A stretch of 64,000 bases of DNA. It comes from Berberis thunbergii. Lineage: Eukaryota; Streptophyta; Magnoliopsida; Ranunculales; Berberidaceae. Location: contig QNQO01000818.1 in assembly GCA_003290165.1 (NCBI GenBank), positions 62,001-126,000 on the forward strand. Direction: 5' to 3'. The notes under the pieces were generated by a model, which worked only from the letters and a program-made list of their open reading frames with translations, did no database searches and had not been told where the DNA came from. Shown here piece by piece: positions 47,601-58,959 of the stretch (its first letter is position 1; every line of letters begins with the position of its first letter). The translations under genes were made by a program, and so were the position numbers.

Positions 47601-49792
47601 GTGATAGTGTGATTATGAAGAGGAAGTACATATAGTTATCTAGACAAAAAGCGTAAATAGCCATATAAGAAGACAAACAGTAACTAAAATGTGGGGAATT
47701 GGTGCCTCAAAGAGTTAATATGAGACCGATGATGACTTCCTACTTTAGGAGAAGTCCTTACCATGTGTTTATTTTTTTAGTACTCGAGTTTCCAAAGCAA
47801 ATTTTTTTGCTAGGTTGCATTGTGAAAGGATAACTGACATGATTAAGTACAACGATAAGCCAACTCAAACCTATTATAGATGAAAGAGAAGAGAGTAACA
47901 AATTTACTACGAAGTCAATTGAGGTTACCTGGATTTCAAGGGGGTGGCCATGAATACCCATCCGCCGATCAATCATGCAGGACCCATCCGTAACTAACAG
48001 AGTAGGGAACATATCAAATCCATCAGTTAACACAAATTCAGGATGAGTTTTATTCCTGTCTGGATATCCACTCGTTCTTGCAATGCGTAGTCGCCAGTTA
48101 TTTTTCCATAGGCTCTCAATAGAATAATCCACCACAACCCTATCAAATTCAAGAAGAAAGACGGTAAGATCGTTAAGATACATGACAACTACCCAGCAAA
48201 TGAAGGTAATGTACAAAGTACTAACCAGAATCAACTGGAGCAACACGACCAATAGCTGACTCTCCAAAATCTGGATCTAAAATTTCCTCAAATGCTTCAG
48301 AACTTCCATCGAGAGGTACAGTTCTAACTTTAAAACTTGCTGGCATCAAACCTTGCCCTGGACTGTAGCAATCAACTGTTTTCTCCCAGCTCTGTATAAC
48401 AACTAAGAATCAATTTCCGTAACAAGACAATATTTATTATAACATAGAAATTGAACTGGCATAATTAATTTAGGGCACTATCTGAACGAATAGGATTTAA
48501 CCGAACAAATAGACTTATTTTGACCTCTAACCACATTTATGTATTTATTATGACAAATGGAGTAAATTACATCAAACAACAACCTCTAGTTTCACTTTAA
48601 TCTAACTGAAAATTAAACCAAACATCACTTTGCTATCAAAATTGGATTACTTTAGTGAAGTGATACATAAAGGAGGACCATTTTCTCAAGAATCTTCATC
48701 ATGAATGAGTTCCGAAGAATAATATGCGGTGATTGCACAATATCAAAGTTGAAGTCTAGCTGATCAGATGATACTGAACATTCCTTACAGGCTTCTCCTT
48801 CTATATCACAACATAACATTTTGCTTGACAAATAAAATAGACTGCTTACAATTAACAATTCACATGCTTCATGGATTCCAAGGAAAAAATACTCACAATA
48901 TTTACCTATTATTATGCATGGCACGTACAAAACTAAAGTGGTTTTTTTTTCTTTATCAGCCAATCAAATATGGAAATTCAATACTAAATAAAATATCAAA
49001 ACCATGCAATCAACTACAGGGAGCAAATTACCTGCAATTGCAAAGTGTGCAGGAGAAAGTTCCTGACAATCTCCCCTTCGCCTTTGAGCAGGAATGCAAG
49101 CGCTGATGGAACGAAATCACGAATGAACACCTGATCATAATTGAGTGGTGTTTTATCCGCAGGATCACTCGCGGCGACAGTCCCCACTGGGTTCCCACAA
49201 TAGTTTACAATTGAATCATTCAACAACTTCCAAGCTTCCTTTTCGAGATCTGATAACTTACTCTTCTCAGAAAGAACTTGAACATCATTCAACTCCTTTG
49301 ACCCAATATTTACATTTGAATCACTAACTCCTACCTTATATTCTTCTTCTTTCTTCCCTACATCTACATCTCTCTCAATCCTCTCAACCACAAGAGGCTT
49401 CACATCATTCAAGCCACCACCTTGAATATAAATCCTCTCAAAGCTTTTCTCATTAACATGGCCTTCGACCGAGGTTGAATATCTCCGAACATCCGATGCG
49501 ACATTCGTAATTACAGAAACTCCCCTATCTCTACCAATACTATTACACCCACACCCTGAAAAAACCCTAGCTTGCCCACAATTCGAATTGGGTCTTTGAT
49601 TATGATCAATCAATCTTCTAAACCCAATAATTGGGTGAGAAGAACAATGGGGTACACGATCTTTCACCAATTTCGATCGAAAAGTCGACAACTTCTTAAA
49701 GTGGGGACATTTTGGGGATGGGAAACCAAAACAGATGTAGTTTTGGAACTAATTAGGATCCTACAACAGGGTTTCATGGTTGAAATTCCCAT
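44661..49792 (-). CDS. Alkaline/neutral invertase (GH100), with two frameshifts
   Basis: Six exons on the minus strand: 49032-49792, 48226-48391, 47929-48139, 45573-46066, 45406-45454 and 44661-44987. All have GT-AG sites. Conserved GH100 blocks are in order: [18 protein letters not shown] (exon 1), [20 protein letters not shown] (exon 2), [20 protein letters not shown] (exon 3), and [20 protein letters not shown] across exons 4-5. Restored length would be about 669 residues, normal for organelle-targeted members, and the N-terminus ([10 protein letters not shown], basic) looks like a mitochondrial or plastid presequence. The enzyme hydrolyses sucrose to glucose and fructose. Two single-base deletions break the frame: exon 1 at the A-run 49728-49731 (plus strand) and exon 3 near 48027-48033. 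Without both, the reading frame is lost. It is a decayed allele or carries sequence errors. AATAAA occurs about 40 nt after the stop. Confidence 0.88.
46067..47928 (-). other. Large intron 3 of the invertase gene
   Basis: 1.86 kb between exons 3 and 4, with a (TA)n microsatellite at about 47554-47579. No nested gene seen. Confidence 0.7.
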
Positions 49793-50870
49793 TGAACCAC
49801 TTTGATTCATGAAACTAAACTCTGGGTTTGTGTGTGGGATCTGTGTGAATATACAGCTCTGTTTATCTTCAAAAATTGAGAAACAGAGATATCAAACTGA
49901 TCTAAAATGGCAAAATAATTGAAAAAACTTTATGCAAGTAAAGATTGGATCTTTGTGTGTTTTGAGCACTTACAGATATAAGGGGCTTGAATTGATTGGG
50001 TTTTGAAGAGGATTGAGAGACTTTCAATGGCGTTCTGTAGATATAAAGAGAGAAATGAAGATTTTTTCTGAGAAGGGAAGATGAATTTTGATTTATAGAA
50101 GAAGAGATTTATAGAAGAAGAAGCTTTTTTTTCTTTTTCTTTTTTCAGAATGTGAATTGAAATTTGAAATACCTGAAGTACCCTTACTAGCAAGAAAAGT
50201 CATTTTCCAAAAAACGAGTCGAAATTGGCAACTGATATTAGCACCCCAAGTTTTTAATCAAACTGAATCGAACCAATTTTTAGATGGAAATTGTAAAATA
50301 GAGATGAGGTTTTTTTTTTTTTTTTTTTTTTTTTTTATGATCCATTGCGTAGCATGAGATTTTAATTTGCAAAAAAATCTCAAAACGGACGTATTTCAAT
50401 TTGATTGTCTCTTTTATTGAATAATATCTAAATAAAATCGTGCCCACCCGCTGGCCAGACCATTCAGTTGCTAGATACAAATAAAAAGAAGCATAAAATA
50501 GACCGATGAATGGAACAACGGAATCAAAGATTTTTTTTTAATCGAAAGTGATAATGATTCGCAAACTTGGTTTGCTCGTCCTAAAATGAAAATTGCTAAT
50601 AGGTTGCACTCCGCCAAGTTATCAATCGACAAAATTGAGAAAAACCAAGATAACACTAAAATTTAAAGCAAAATAAACAAAAATTATACTTTAAACACAT
50701 AGTTGAGATCGAAATCCAATCTCAAATCAAAATGCTTATCGAAAAACAAGATATATTTAATTTTGATATTTTAATCTAATCTCAACCACGCATCTCGAGA
50801 ACATCCATCGATTTGTCAGCATTCGGATAAGATGATGAGTGAAAAAGCCGAAAGTCAAGAAAAATGGCTA
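49793..50870. other. 5' flank of the invertase gene
   Basis: Promoter and leader region of the minus-strand gene, with purine-rich GAAGAAG stretches at about 50085-50125 and a T-run at about 50311-50336. No clear TATA box was assigned. Confidence 0.45.
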
Positions 50871-50872
50871 CA

Positions 50873-51112
50873 CAAACAAGTTAAAGGACAAGGGTACTTT
50901 CGTCAATTCAAACAAACAAGTTGAATAGCAAGGGTAATTTCGTCAATTAGAAACAAACGAATAGCGCGGGTAATTTCGTCAAATACAAACAAGTTGAACA
51001 ACAAGGGTAATTTCGTCAATTACAAACATACAAGTTGGATAACAGGAATAATTTCGTCATTTAAAAACAAACAAGTTGAATAGCAGGGGTAACTTTGTCA
51101 ATTCAAGTAGCT
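50873..51112. repeat. Minisatellite, about 32-45 bp unit, six copies
   Basis: Six tandem imperfect units built on CAAACAAGTTGAATAGCAAG followed by GGTAATTTCGTCAATTA. One copy is shortened (CAAACGAATAGCGCGGG). It ends about 60 bp before a foldback element. Confidence 0.9.
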
Positions 51113-51173
51113 GTCTCGGACGCGTTAGAAGAGGAGGACCATGGTCAGAAAAGGTCGGTGAAGAAATTTAAAA

Positions 51174-51363
51174 GGGAAATTCTAAATGTCGAGGGAAAGA
51201 GCGAGGAAACCAGCGAGGTAAACGAGGTGGCGGGGGTGAACCATTCACCCCCCTCGAGATGTTTTTCATGCGCGCATCTCGAGGAGGGTGAACGGTTTAC
51301 CCCCTGCCACCTCGTTTACCTCGCTGGTTTCCTCGCCCTTTCCCTCGACACATAGAATCACTC
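51174..51363. mobile_element. Foldback MULE-type MITE, family C, copy 1 (190 bp)
   Basis: Two arms of about 90 bp are nearly perfect inverted copies around a loop of a few bases near 51266-51274 (GTCGAGGGAAAG, GCGAGGAAACCAGCGAGG, CTCGAGATG). A perfect 9-bp duplication AATTTAAAA flanks it (51165-51173 and 51364-51372). A transcript would fold into a long hairpin. The open frame through it is an artefact of the palindrome. Confidence 0.92.
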
Positions 51364-51434
51364 AATTTAAAATGTGTTGAAATCGAGAAAACAACATTTC
51401 ACACAAATATCGTATATGTATACGGTCGTACTTA

Positions 51435-51595
51435 CACGTGGAGTTTGTCTAAACAGCGAGAGAATAGGCGAGGAAACCAGCCAGGGAGATGCGTAAAAGC
51501 ACCTCGAAACACAGATTTGTATATATCTCGAGGAAAATGAACGACTTCAACCCTTTCCCTCGGTGGTTCCCTCAACATTTAGAATTTCCATTCTT
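51435..51595. mobile_element. Degenerate foldback element, family C-like
   Basis: Shares GGCGAGGAAACCAGC on the left, CTCGAGGAAAATGAACG in the middle and CATTTAGAATTTCC at the right with the intact copies, but the arms are poorly paired and no duplication is visible. Confidence 0.6.
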
Positions 51596-51957
51596 TCATT
51601 TTCAAGGTTATCTTTATCTAAACATGTTGTTAACTTTCATATCTTTTGACCACATTCAATGTTTTAATTTTTTAAAGCAATCCTAGCTTTAAGGGAGAGT
51701 AAAAAATGGGTCTTAATTAATTAACTCAGATTTTTTTTTCTATAAATAAGCTAAAATAGATTAGGTGTTGTTGAAGTACTAATAAAACATGAATTTTATA
51801 GTATATTGGGTGTATGATCAATCCGATGTATTGTCATTTGTTGAGAAATTGAATTTGGTTCGTGGGTAGCAAAGATTTCTTAATTGAATGAGTATACCGC
51901 GTTTACGAACAAATTGTAGATTAGTTGGGTGATACATGACAAGTGCTATGCGAATTT

Positions 51958-52130
51958 TGCTAGGGAATCAGGATGATGTGCATGATTAGAGGAGTTTTTT
52001 TTTTTTTTAACAATCTTGAGAGATACGCATAAATATTTCAGAAATTTCATCATTCTTTTCAAAATCAAGCCACATTATCTTGGTTGCATGATTTAGTTGA
52101 AAAAACCTGATTTTTTTAGTATTCTTATAT
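51958..52130 (+). mobile_element. MULE-type MITE, family A, degenerate copy 4
   Basis: Carries GCTAGGGAATCAGG, AATTTCATCATTCTTTTCAA and CCTGATTTTTTTAGTATTCT in family order. The left half is shortened. Target duplication uncertain. Confidence 0.7.
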
Positions 52131-53505
52131 GCATCTTTTGCAAAGATAGAGGTTTCAAAATGACTTGAATTTGGGTGGAGGAGAATTTTGCCATAGTTAT
52201 AGATATACCTTTTGCGCAAATTGAGCTCATTTGCATTTGTCATAACTTGTCGTGTTGATTATGGTTGATAAGACATCACACAATCAGTCAATTACATACG
52301 GACACATGGCATGGGATAAACCCTAACACGTAAAAATGCTTAAGGGCAGTCCCGACGGACCTATGCGTAAGATTATTATTTAACTTGTAAATTAGGCGTT
52401 CAGACCTAAGACACGCTGTCCTCAGAGGCACAGGTCTTAGGGCTTGACCCAGGACAATAAAGCTTAAACAACAAATCTTATAGCTATTACAAGCTCGAGA
52501 TTTACTCATACGAAATCAACCCTAACTCAATCAAGTATTGGGTCCTGAGCATAATCAAGTGTCAAAGAGCTTCAATCATGCATAACTAAGATCTTATGCG
52601 AGGTCTCTTCATTCCATCACGCCTTCGATCGCAGAAATATTTGAAGAGGGAACTCTCGCTATAAGAGTTGAATAAAGTTACGCAAGTTATATACACTACA
52701 AACTTTACATACAATATTTACTATTTCTCGAATCGATATTTGACTTAAATATCAGAGTACCTTCGACTACCACTACAGTAATTTTGAGCTCAACTGCTAT
52801 TATTTTTGCATGTTAAATATCATCGTATCAACGGAGACAAAATTGAACACATCAACAGTGATAACAATATATAACAGTGTCCACAAAACCTAAAAATTAT
52901 AACTCAAATGCAAATGGATATTTCAATGCAAACAAAAGAAGACATACATCGAACATGCGGCACAAAATAAAGAGTAGGTGACGTGGTAAAGGAGTCCTAT
53001 CGATTATTTTCTTGTTGATTTAATTGGATCAAATTGTGCTTTTTTTTAGCTGGAGCCATTCGTGCCACGCCAAAGTCTTCAAATTGCACTTTTGTGAACT
53101 TTTCTTGGTTGCCCCACCAACCTGTCTTTGATGACCAATTAAATTAAAATCACTAGATGTTATTTGTCGTGTTGGCAAACCTATCTTCATTTCCCCAATT
53201 ATCAGATTATTCACTTCAAGGAATTGGATTTTATTGTATTTTATTTTTCAATTTTTTTCTTTCATCCAACCAAAATTTTAGATTTTTTAGTTTTCATTTT
53301 CAATCATCCACATGGAATGAGTGTCACTCGAGTCGCTATAATATTTGTTTGGCTTTCACATGATTTGAACATGATAAAAATCATGGCCCAACCCTATTTC
53401 AAGATTCCATAACTTAAGATTGCTTGGATTGGAATTTACATTTTAATTTGGAAAAACATATAAATTCCGTGCTATACTCGCATGCAAGGAATGTGATTTC
53501 TTGAA
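52131..53505. other. Intergenic, nothing recognised
   Basis: No gene, RNA gene or clear mobile element could be supported. Confidence 0.45.
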
Positions 53506-53509
53506 ATAT

Positions 53510-53865
53510 GTCTCAATTTTGTAACATATTTCTTATTTTAAAGTTATCGAAATCTCTTTCGAAATTTAAAAATATGTCAAAAAATTTCAGAGAAATTTTT
53601 TTTTAATTTTCATATATTTTATAACACACTATAATATTATTTTAGTATTCATAGTTTGTCATGTGAGTGATTCTTCTATAATATGTAATTTTTATGAAAC
53701 TACGAGTCATGTGAGATTTTTTATGTAGTATTTAATAGTTTAAAATGCATAATTTATATTGTTAAATTGGAAATCACAACCAAAATTTTTATATTTTTTC
53801 TACACATAACGAAATATTTTTTAAAATCGAATGACCGAAATCAACTCGAAAAACGAAATCACAAT
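53510..53865. repeat. AT-rich dispersed repeat, copy 2
   Basis: Partner of 30350-30840, diverged by substitutions and small indels. Confidence 0.6.
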
Positions 53866-55114
53866 CCTTGCTCCCATGTATATGAGCAATAAATAAAAAA
53901 TAAATAAATTCCACTTAATTAGTAGGGATGTGCCACTTTGCCTTGATAAAAATCTCATCTCAACGCGGAAAATAAAAATAAGAAATGTAGACCGAAATGC
54001 TTCCTTCCTTCTTCTTTTTTTCTTTCGGCTAAAACAAAGTATGTTTTTTTTTTACCTTTCACATCATATACATTGATATGATTCTCCGGTTGTACAAAAA
54101 ATTGGCAACAAGTTTAATTCCTTTCCACAATACTAATGTCGTACCACATTATGCTTTACTGATTTTATTGCAAAAACAATGTCATTGTTTTGTTGTTTCA
54201 ACACCTCTAACTTCTTTGTCTATTTAAATCAATTCCCTCTTCCAGTTCACCACAACCTCATTCATATTTACTGTGATTCTTAAGTATATGAAGCAGTTAA
54301 AAGACTTTGATAGCAAAACATTTAAACAACTTTTGATATTAGGTGCTACTTAAATTTGCAAGTGAAATAAAACACTATGGCACTTATGTTTTATTATTTT
54401 TGTTTATTTAATTTTGATAAAGAGAATGAGGGGATGTGTGGTTTCGAAAAGTATTAAGGCATTTATAGTATGGTGATTATCTCATATTTGTCATTCAAAA
54501 AGAACAAATTAGCAATTCAATGCTAGATTATGAAGAATTGAAGAAATGTCCACAACATGCATAATGTTTAACGACGCAGACCGGTTTAATTGAGGTAGTT
54601 CAATTATGTGATGCATATGCTTTTAGTTCAACAAAAATAAAGTATATATAACTCACAAAATATTGTATACAAATCCTTTGGTTTTCTCTTGAATGTGTTC
54701 AGGAAGTTTTTTTGGTGCATAGTTTAATACTAAAATGTATTTATATTTATATTTTGGATTTATTAAAGATTTTTTGTTAAATGTGGTTTAAAATTGTTTC
54801 TAAAATGTCAAAGATAAATACTTACGTAAATAAAGATAATATTGAATGAGAATGGAGGCTATATATCAGAATGAAAAGAAGTCTTTATGCGAGATCGAGG
54901 CGATGTGGATGTTAAGTGCAATAATTATGTAGCCTTCAGACATGATTTGGTTAATCATATGGGACAATGATGTAGCATTAGGGCATTGTTTTAATTAGCC
55001 GTCTTCGAGTATGGATTAAAAAAAAGATAAAATAAAAAAATCAACGAACCCTTTTTTTATTTTTAAAATGATATTATTTATAGACTTCAAAGAAATAAAA
55101 CTTCAAATTACCAA
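53866..55114. other. Intergenic, 3' of the pectinesterase gene
   Basis: AT-rich with no supported gene. Confidence 0.5.
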
Positions 55115-57305
55115 TTATTTCAAAGGATTCAACAACCATGTGTCTCCATCTACATAATATGTTCCAATAAAAGGTTGTGCCTCTTGGTCAGTCAATACTC
55201 GAGCCCAAGGCACTCGCCCTGTGAAGTTAGCTCCAGGTCCACTGCATTTGTACTCTCCATAATACACATTCCTGAAAAGCATTTTCAAGTTATTCTTAGT
55301 CATTGCTCATTGTTAATTATCACTAGTAGGATGCAACACAATAAATACGAGTCATTTGGTAAACTATAAATAGATTATAATTCCATTTCAGTAATCGGAT
55401 CTAATAAGTTGTAAACTAAAAACTCGAACCATTGTCATCCCTACTTTCTAGTTCCAATCCAACTTACGTACATTTCGCGCTTTTGGTCACCCCAATTGTT
55501 CCAACCTTGAGGGAGAACAACCTTGTCCATGAAAGTGTAGGAAAAAACAACCCTAGAATGGTCACCCCAGGCCCTTCCTAGATACACTTGCCCACTCCCT
55601 GTCACCACACTATCTTTGAAGGAGAATCCACTTTCCATTGTTGCATTTGTTCTCTTTTGTGCTGTCAAAGATGCCTTCTTCTTTGCTATAGAGTTCAGAT
55701 AGCAATTCTATACCATAAAAAACACATGCATCAAATTATTATAGAGTTCAAATAGCAATTCTACACCATGAAAATGCCTACCTCAAATTGCTATAGAGTT
55801 CAAATCACAATTCTACACCATAAATACATCAAATAAGAAGTTAAAATTTGCTATCTAACCAAAGGATGCATAAACACAAGGGAATGAAAAAAAAAAATCG
55901 AAGTTTTACAAAGAAAATTCTTTTGAAAATATCTGTGAGACCCTTGTGTGGGCGGACCTGAGGGGGAGGGTGAGGGTTGGAGCCCAATAGGCCCATGGAT
56001 TCCAAGAGGGGTTGGGCTAGCTACCAAGGGGGATCATAGTCCCACATCGCCTGGGTGCGGGATGGTTATGTGCTATATATGTGCGAGGTTGGATCGGGTC
56101 GTTACAATATCAAACCAAGTTTAAGTCGGAAATTTTTACTAGAAAAACCTTAATAGACAGACATACATTGCAGGGAGTTCGTTACGTTTAACTAACCTCA
56201 TATATAGACCTCCCATAACCAAAGATGAAATCCACAGACCCTTGGATGAAGCAATTGTTGAAATAGTGAAGGCCTTTGTGATCATACAAAGTGTCCTGAT
56301 ATCCATAGAAACTACAATTGTAAAATGCAGCTTTGGTGCCTGAAATCCTCAGTGCAACAGCTTGTTCTCCAATTGTTCCACCTTCATGTATTGCTGTGTT
56401 CTGCAAAAAAAATAAAAAAAAAATACCATATATGTATCGCCTTTTTTTTTTTTTGTAAGCGAAAACTTTGGACAGTCTCAAGACTTGATTTACAGCCTGT
56501 TTTTAGAACCACATGCAAGCATACTTTGTTTTTAGTATAGAGACCTTATGTTTGTGTACTATATGGATTCTGAATAAAACAACTGTTTAATCTGTTGTAA
56601 TGTTGCGTATAATCAAGGAATCTCTATGTGTTTAATTATAACATATATATATATAAGGAGAAGATAGTATAATGTACCTCAAATTTCATATTGATGGCAA
56701 CAAAATAATTAGCATCTACGGCAACTGTCGCACTCTGAAATGTCTTCAACGGCGCCCCATCTTTTCCCGACACGGCCGCAGTATCATTCCCTGTTATTAT
56801 AGGAGGATTCATGGAATCCCCTAAGAATGTAACAAAAGGCATGGACCTTGGAATCACAATCTTTTCCCTATGTATAGTTTTGTTCATACAAGTTATTAGT
56901 ATTCTTTCAAATATCACAAAACCAAAACAACAGAAGAAGCACCAAGTAAATGTACCTATAAACACCTGGTTTAATCTCTAAAACCACTCTTCTTGTGTTT
57001 TTGAGTGGAACACTATTAAGAGCTTCATTGATGGTTTTGAAGTCACAATTGCCATCTTGACTAACACTCACTCTCAACTTATACAATTCTGCCTTTTGAA
57101 GTTGTTTATCAAGAAGTCTACCACCAACACCAATAGATTTGGATCCAAACATAGTTTTTCTTTGGTGATTTTCAATATTCCAAGACACCCATTTTTGGTA
57201 TTCCTCACTTTCTCCATTTGCTGAAAGGGACTCTAAAGGGAATGTTGATAAGAGTGATGAGAGAAGAAAGAGAAGAAGAAGGTTGGTTTGGGTTGGAGAA
57301 GCCAT
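55115..57305 (-). CDS. Pectinesterase (PME53-like, no inhibitor domain), intact
   Basis: Five exons on the minus strand: 56956-57305, 56678-56867, 56197-56400, 55472-55707 and 55115-55271, giving 378 residues with an unbroken frame. A hydrophobic signal peptide (about residues 5-25) directs it to the cell wall. There is no N-terminal PMEI domain, so it is a type without pro-region. Catalytic positions of the family are all visible: Q193 (QAVALR), Q215 and D216 (YQDTLY), D237 (VDFIFG), R293 and W295 (LGRAWG). It removes methyl esters from homogalacturonan. GYG replaces the usual GNG after VDFIF. The start is the first ATG before the signal peptide. Introns contain a solo LTR (55934-56106) and a three-fold repeat of the exon 4 acceptor (about 55690-55830). 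Confidence 0.93.
55688..55832 (-). repeat. Triplicated splice-acceptor segment of PME exon 4
   Basis: In minus-strand order, three units of about 55 bp each carry ATGGT(G/A)TAG followed by AATTG(C/T)(T/G)AT-TGAACTCTAT. The last unit is the real exon 4 acceptor and its first codons. The two upstream units lie in the intron and keep an AG in the same context. Confidence 0.88.
55934..56106 (-). mobile_element. Solo LTR (173 bp) in PME intron 3
   Basis: Begins TG (TGTGAGACCC) and ends CA (GTCGTTACA), with a perfect 5-bp duplication ATATC on each side (55929-55933 and 56107-56111). Inside are CCCACATCG and a TATA-like CTATATATG near 56071, on the plus strand. The size fits a short-LTR or TRIM-type retrotransposon left by LTR-LTR recombination. 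The strand given is that of the host gene; by its own TATA the LTR reads on the plus strand. Confidence 0.88.
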
Positions 57306-57410
57306 AAGTGGAAGTAAGAATGTAGGTTGTGAAAACAATGCTAATATAGGGATAAGGCTGAAAATGGATTATTTTTTATCATGAAATTCACTAATATAAC
57401 ATTGGCATTT

Positions 57411-57419
57411 GTTATATAG
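57411..57419 (-). promoter_or_regulatory. TATA box of the pectinesterase gene
   Basis: The minus strand reads ACTATATAAC about 110 bp before the start codon, a good match to plant TATA boxes. A weaker CTATATTAGC lies closer, at about 57340. Confidence 0.5.
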
Positions 57420-57807
57420 TGTTCTCTGGTTGCCATAGTTTTCAATTATAATTGGTTTTTGGTTTAACTATACAAGTTATCTATTCTTGATGCAACAGAA
57501 AACAAAGGAAACAGTGAAAAAAGAAGAAGACAGAAATCAAAACTTTCGATTTGAAAGAACATAAAAAGATTCACATGGTTTGCTCAATCATGCCTACCTC
57601 AACTGAGCGCACTACAAGTCACTATGAGGGTCCAGGATCCACCGAAAAGGATTCAGGATCGATAACCTCGACGTTTATGTCGTTAAAAACTTCAAATTCA
57701 TGATGAGCTCCAAATCTTTAAAAAAAAAGTTGAAATTTATTGGTAAATTGAGGATATTAAAATGAGAAAGAAGGTATTATGGAAATGGGATTAAAAGAGA
57801 TTTGTTG

Positions 57808-57828
57808 TTGTTGTTGTTGTTGTTGAGG
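57808..57828. repeat. (TTG)n microsatellite
   Basis: About seven TTG units. Confidence 0.85.
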
Positions 57829-58160
57829 GTTGGGTGAATTGGTAAGGGACCCAAGAGGATCCATGGGTCCAAACCACATTGCCCTAGTGGAATGTTGACA
57901 GTGACGAGTGATCATTTAGGGTTCAGAAACCAGAATATGTGAGAATTAGCTGTCCTCCAATTTTTAGGGTTTGTGGGATTGTTTGTACATTTTTGTAGGT
58001 ATTAGGGTTCATCAGCCTTCTGTATTCATGACCTCATCAAATCATCAGCTAGGTTTGCCACACAGGGCGTAAAATTGTTCCGGTATGGTTTTTAATATGT
58101 TAAAATTTTCATTTGAATAGACCTTGCTCTGCCCGAAAAGAGTTTGAACTAAAAAAATAT

Positions 58161-58323
58161 GAGTGAGGCAATTGAATTAGATTTTGCAACCAGGATGATG
58201 TAGTATCACATAAAAGGCTTTTACAACCTTGAGATACACATAAATACTTTACGGATTTCATCTTTCCTTCAAAATCATGTCACGTCATCCTGACTGCAAA
58301 AACCTGATTTCCTAGTATTTTCG
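58161..58323 (+). mobile_element. MULE-type MITE, family A, copy 5
   Basis: 163 bp. GAGTGAGG at the left and ATTTCCTAGTATTTTCG at the right, with AAAAATAT immediately outside both ends as an 8-bp or longer duplication. Confidence 0.85.
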
Positions 58324-58685
58324 AAAAATATTCGATGGTTTAATCTCAAAATGTCGGAATCCCTCAAATACACCAGTTGCCGAGGATTTTATTAAGGAGT
58401 AAAAATGGTACTGCACCTGGTCCCGACGATCTCAATTTTGGACCATGAGTAACTTTGTCAATTTTCTGACTAGAATATAATTTATAGGCAAGGGTTTCTG
58501 AACCATGGACAATAGGCGAGGTTGTAATTTGGGCCTTGTAACCTCTTTACAAATGGGCTCAATTCCACCTGGGGTTGGGAATTTTGCCAGACCCAATGGA
58601 CATCGGCCTGGCCCGAAACTAATGGGCTGAGTATAGGGCTCTCAAGACCAAAACTAATGTATGTCAATATGTGTGTGTTAATTTA

Positions 58686-58735
58686 GTTTCGAAAATACTT
58701 GGAAACCAGGATTTTGTAACTAGGTTTTGCAAACT
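58686..58735 (-). mobile_element. MULE-type MITE, family A, end fragment
   Basis: CGAAAATACTTGGAAACCAG and a following TTTGCAA segment form one terminus of the family, inverted relative to the adjacent copy. The rest is missing. Confidence 0.65.
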
Positions 58736-58769
58736 GGGACACGATCTAGGAGGATGATGTGTTCCTCGA

Positions 58770-58955
58770 GAAATGAGGCTAGCGAACTTGATTTTGCAAT
58801 CAGGTTCTGCAACCAGGTTGGTGTGGCATCATGAGAAGAGGTTTTTACAACCACGAGATATGCATAAACATTTTGAGGATTTCATCATTCTTTCAAGATC
58901 ACGCCACGTACCTTAATTGTAAAAACTTGATTTTATAGCATTTATGTTTTTTCGG
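58770..58955 (+). mobile_element. MULE-type MITE, family A, copy 6
   Basis: AATGAGGCTAGCGAACTTGA through TTTCATCATTCTTTCAAGAT to a decayed right end. It is head-to-head with the fragment at 58686. No clear duplication. Confidence 0.75.
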
Positions 58956-58959
58956 GATA

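Noticed and set aside
48768..49106. Plus-strand 112-residue open frame in invertase intron 1 and exon 1
   Set aside because: It overlaps conserved invertase coding sequence in antisense and has no domain.
50873..51112. CRISPR-like array
   Set aside because: Units are imperfect and contiguous with no unique spacers, and the window is a plant nuclear genome. It is a minisatellite.
51095..51355. 86-residue open frame across the foldback element
   Set aside because: The frame is produced by palindromic arms of a MITE; composition and position match the element, not a gene.
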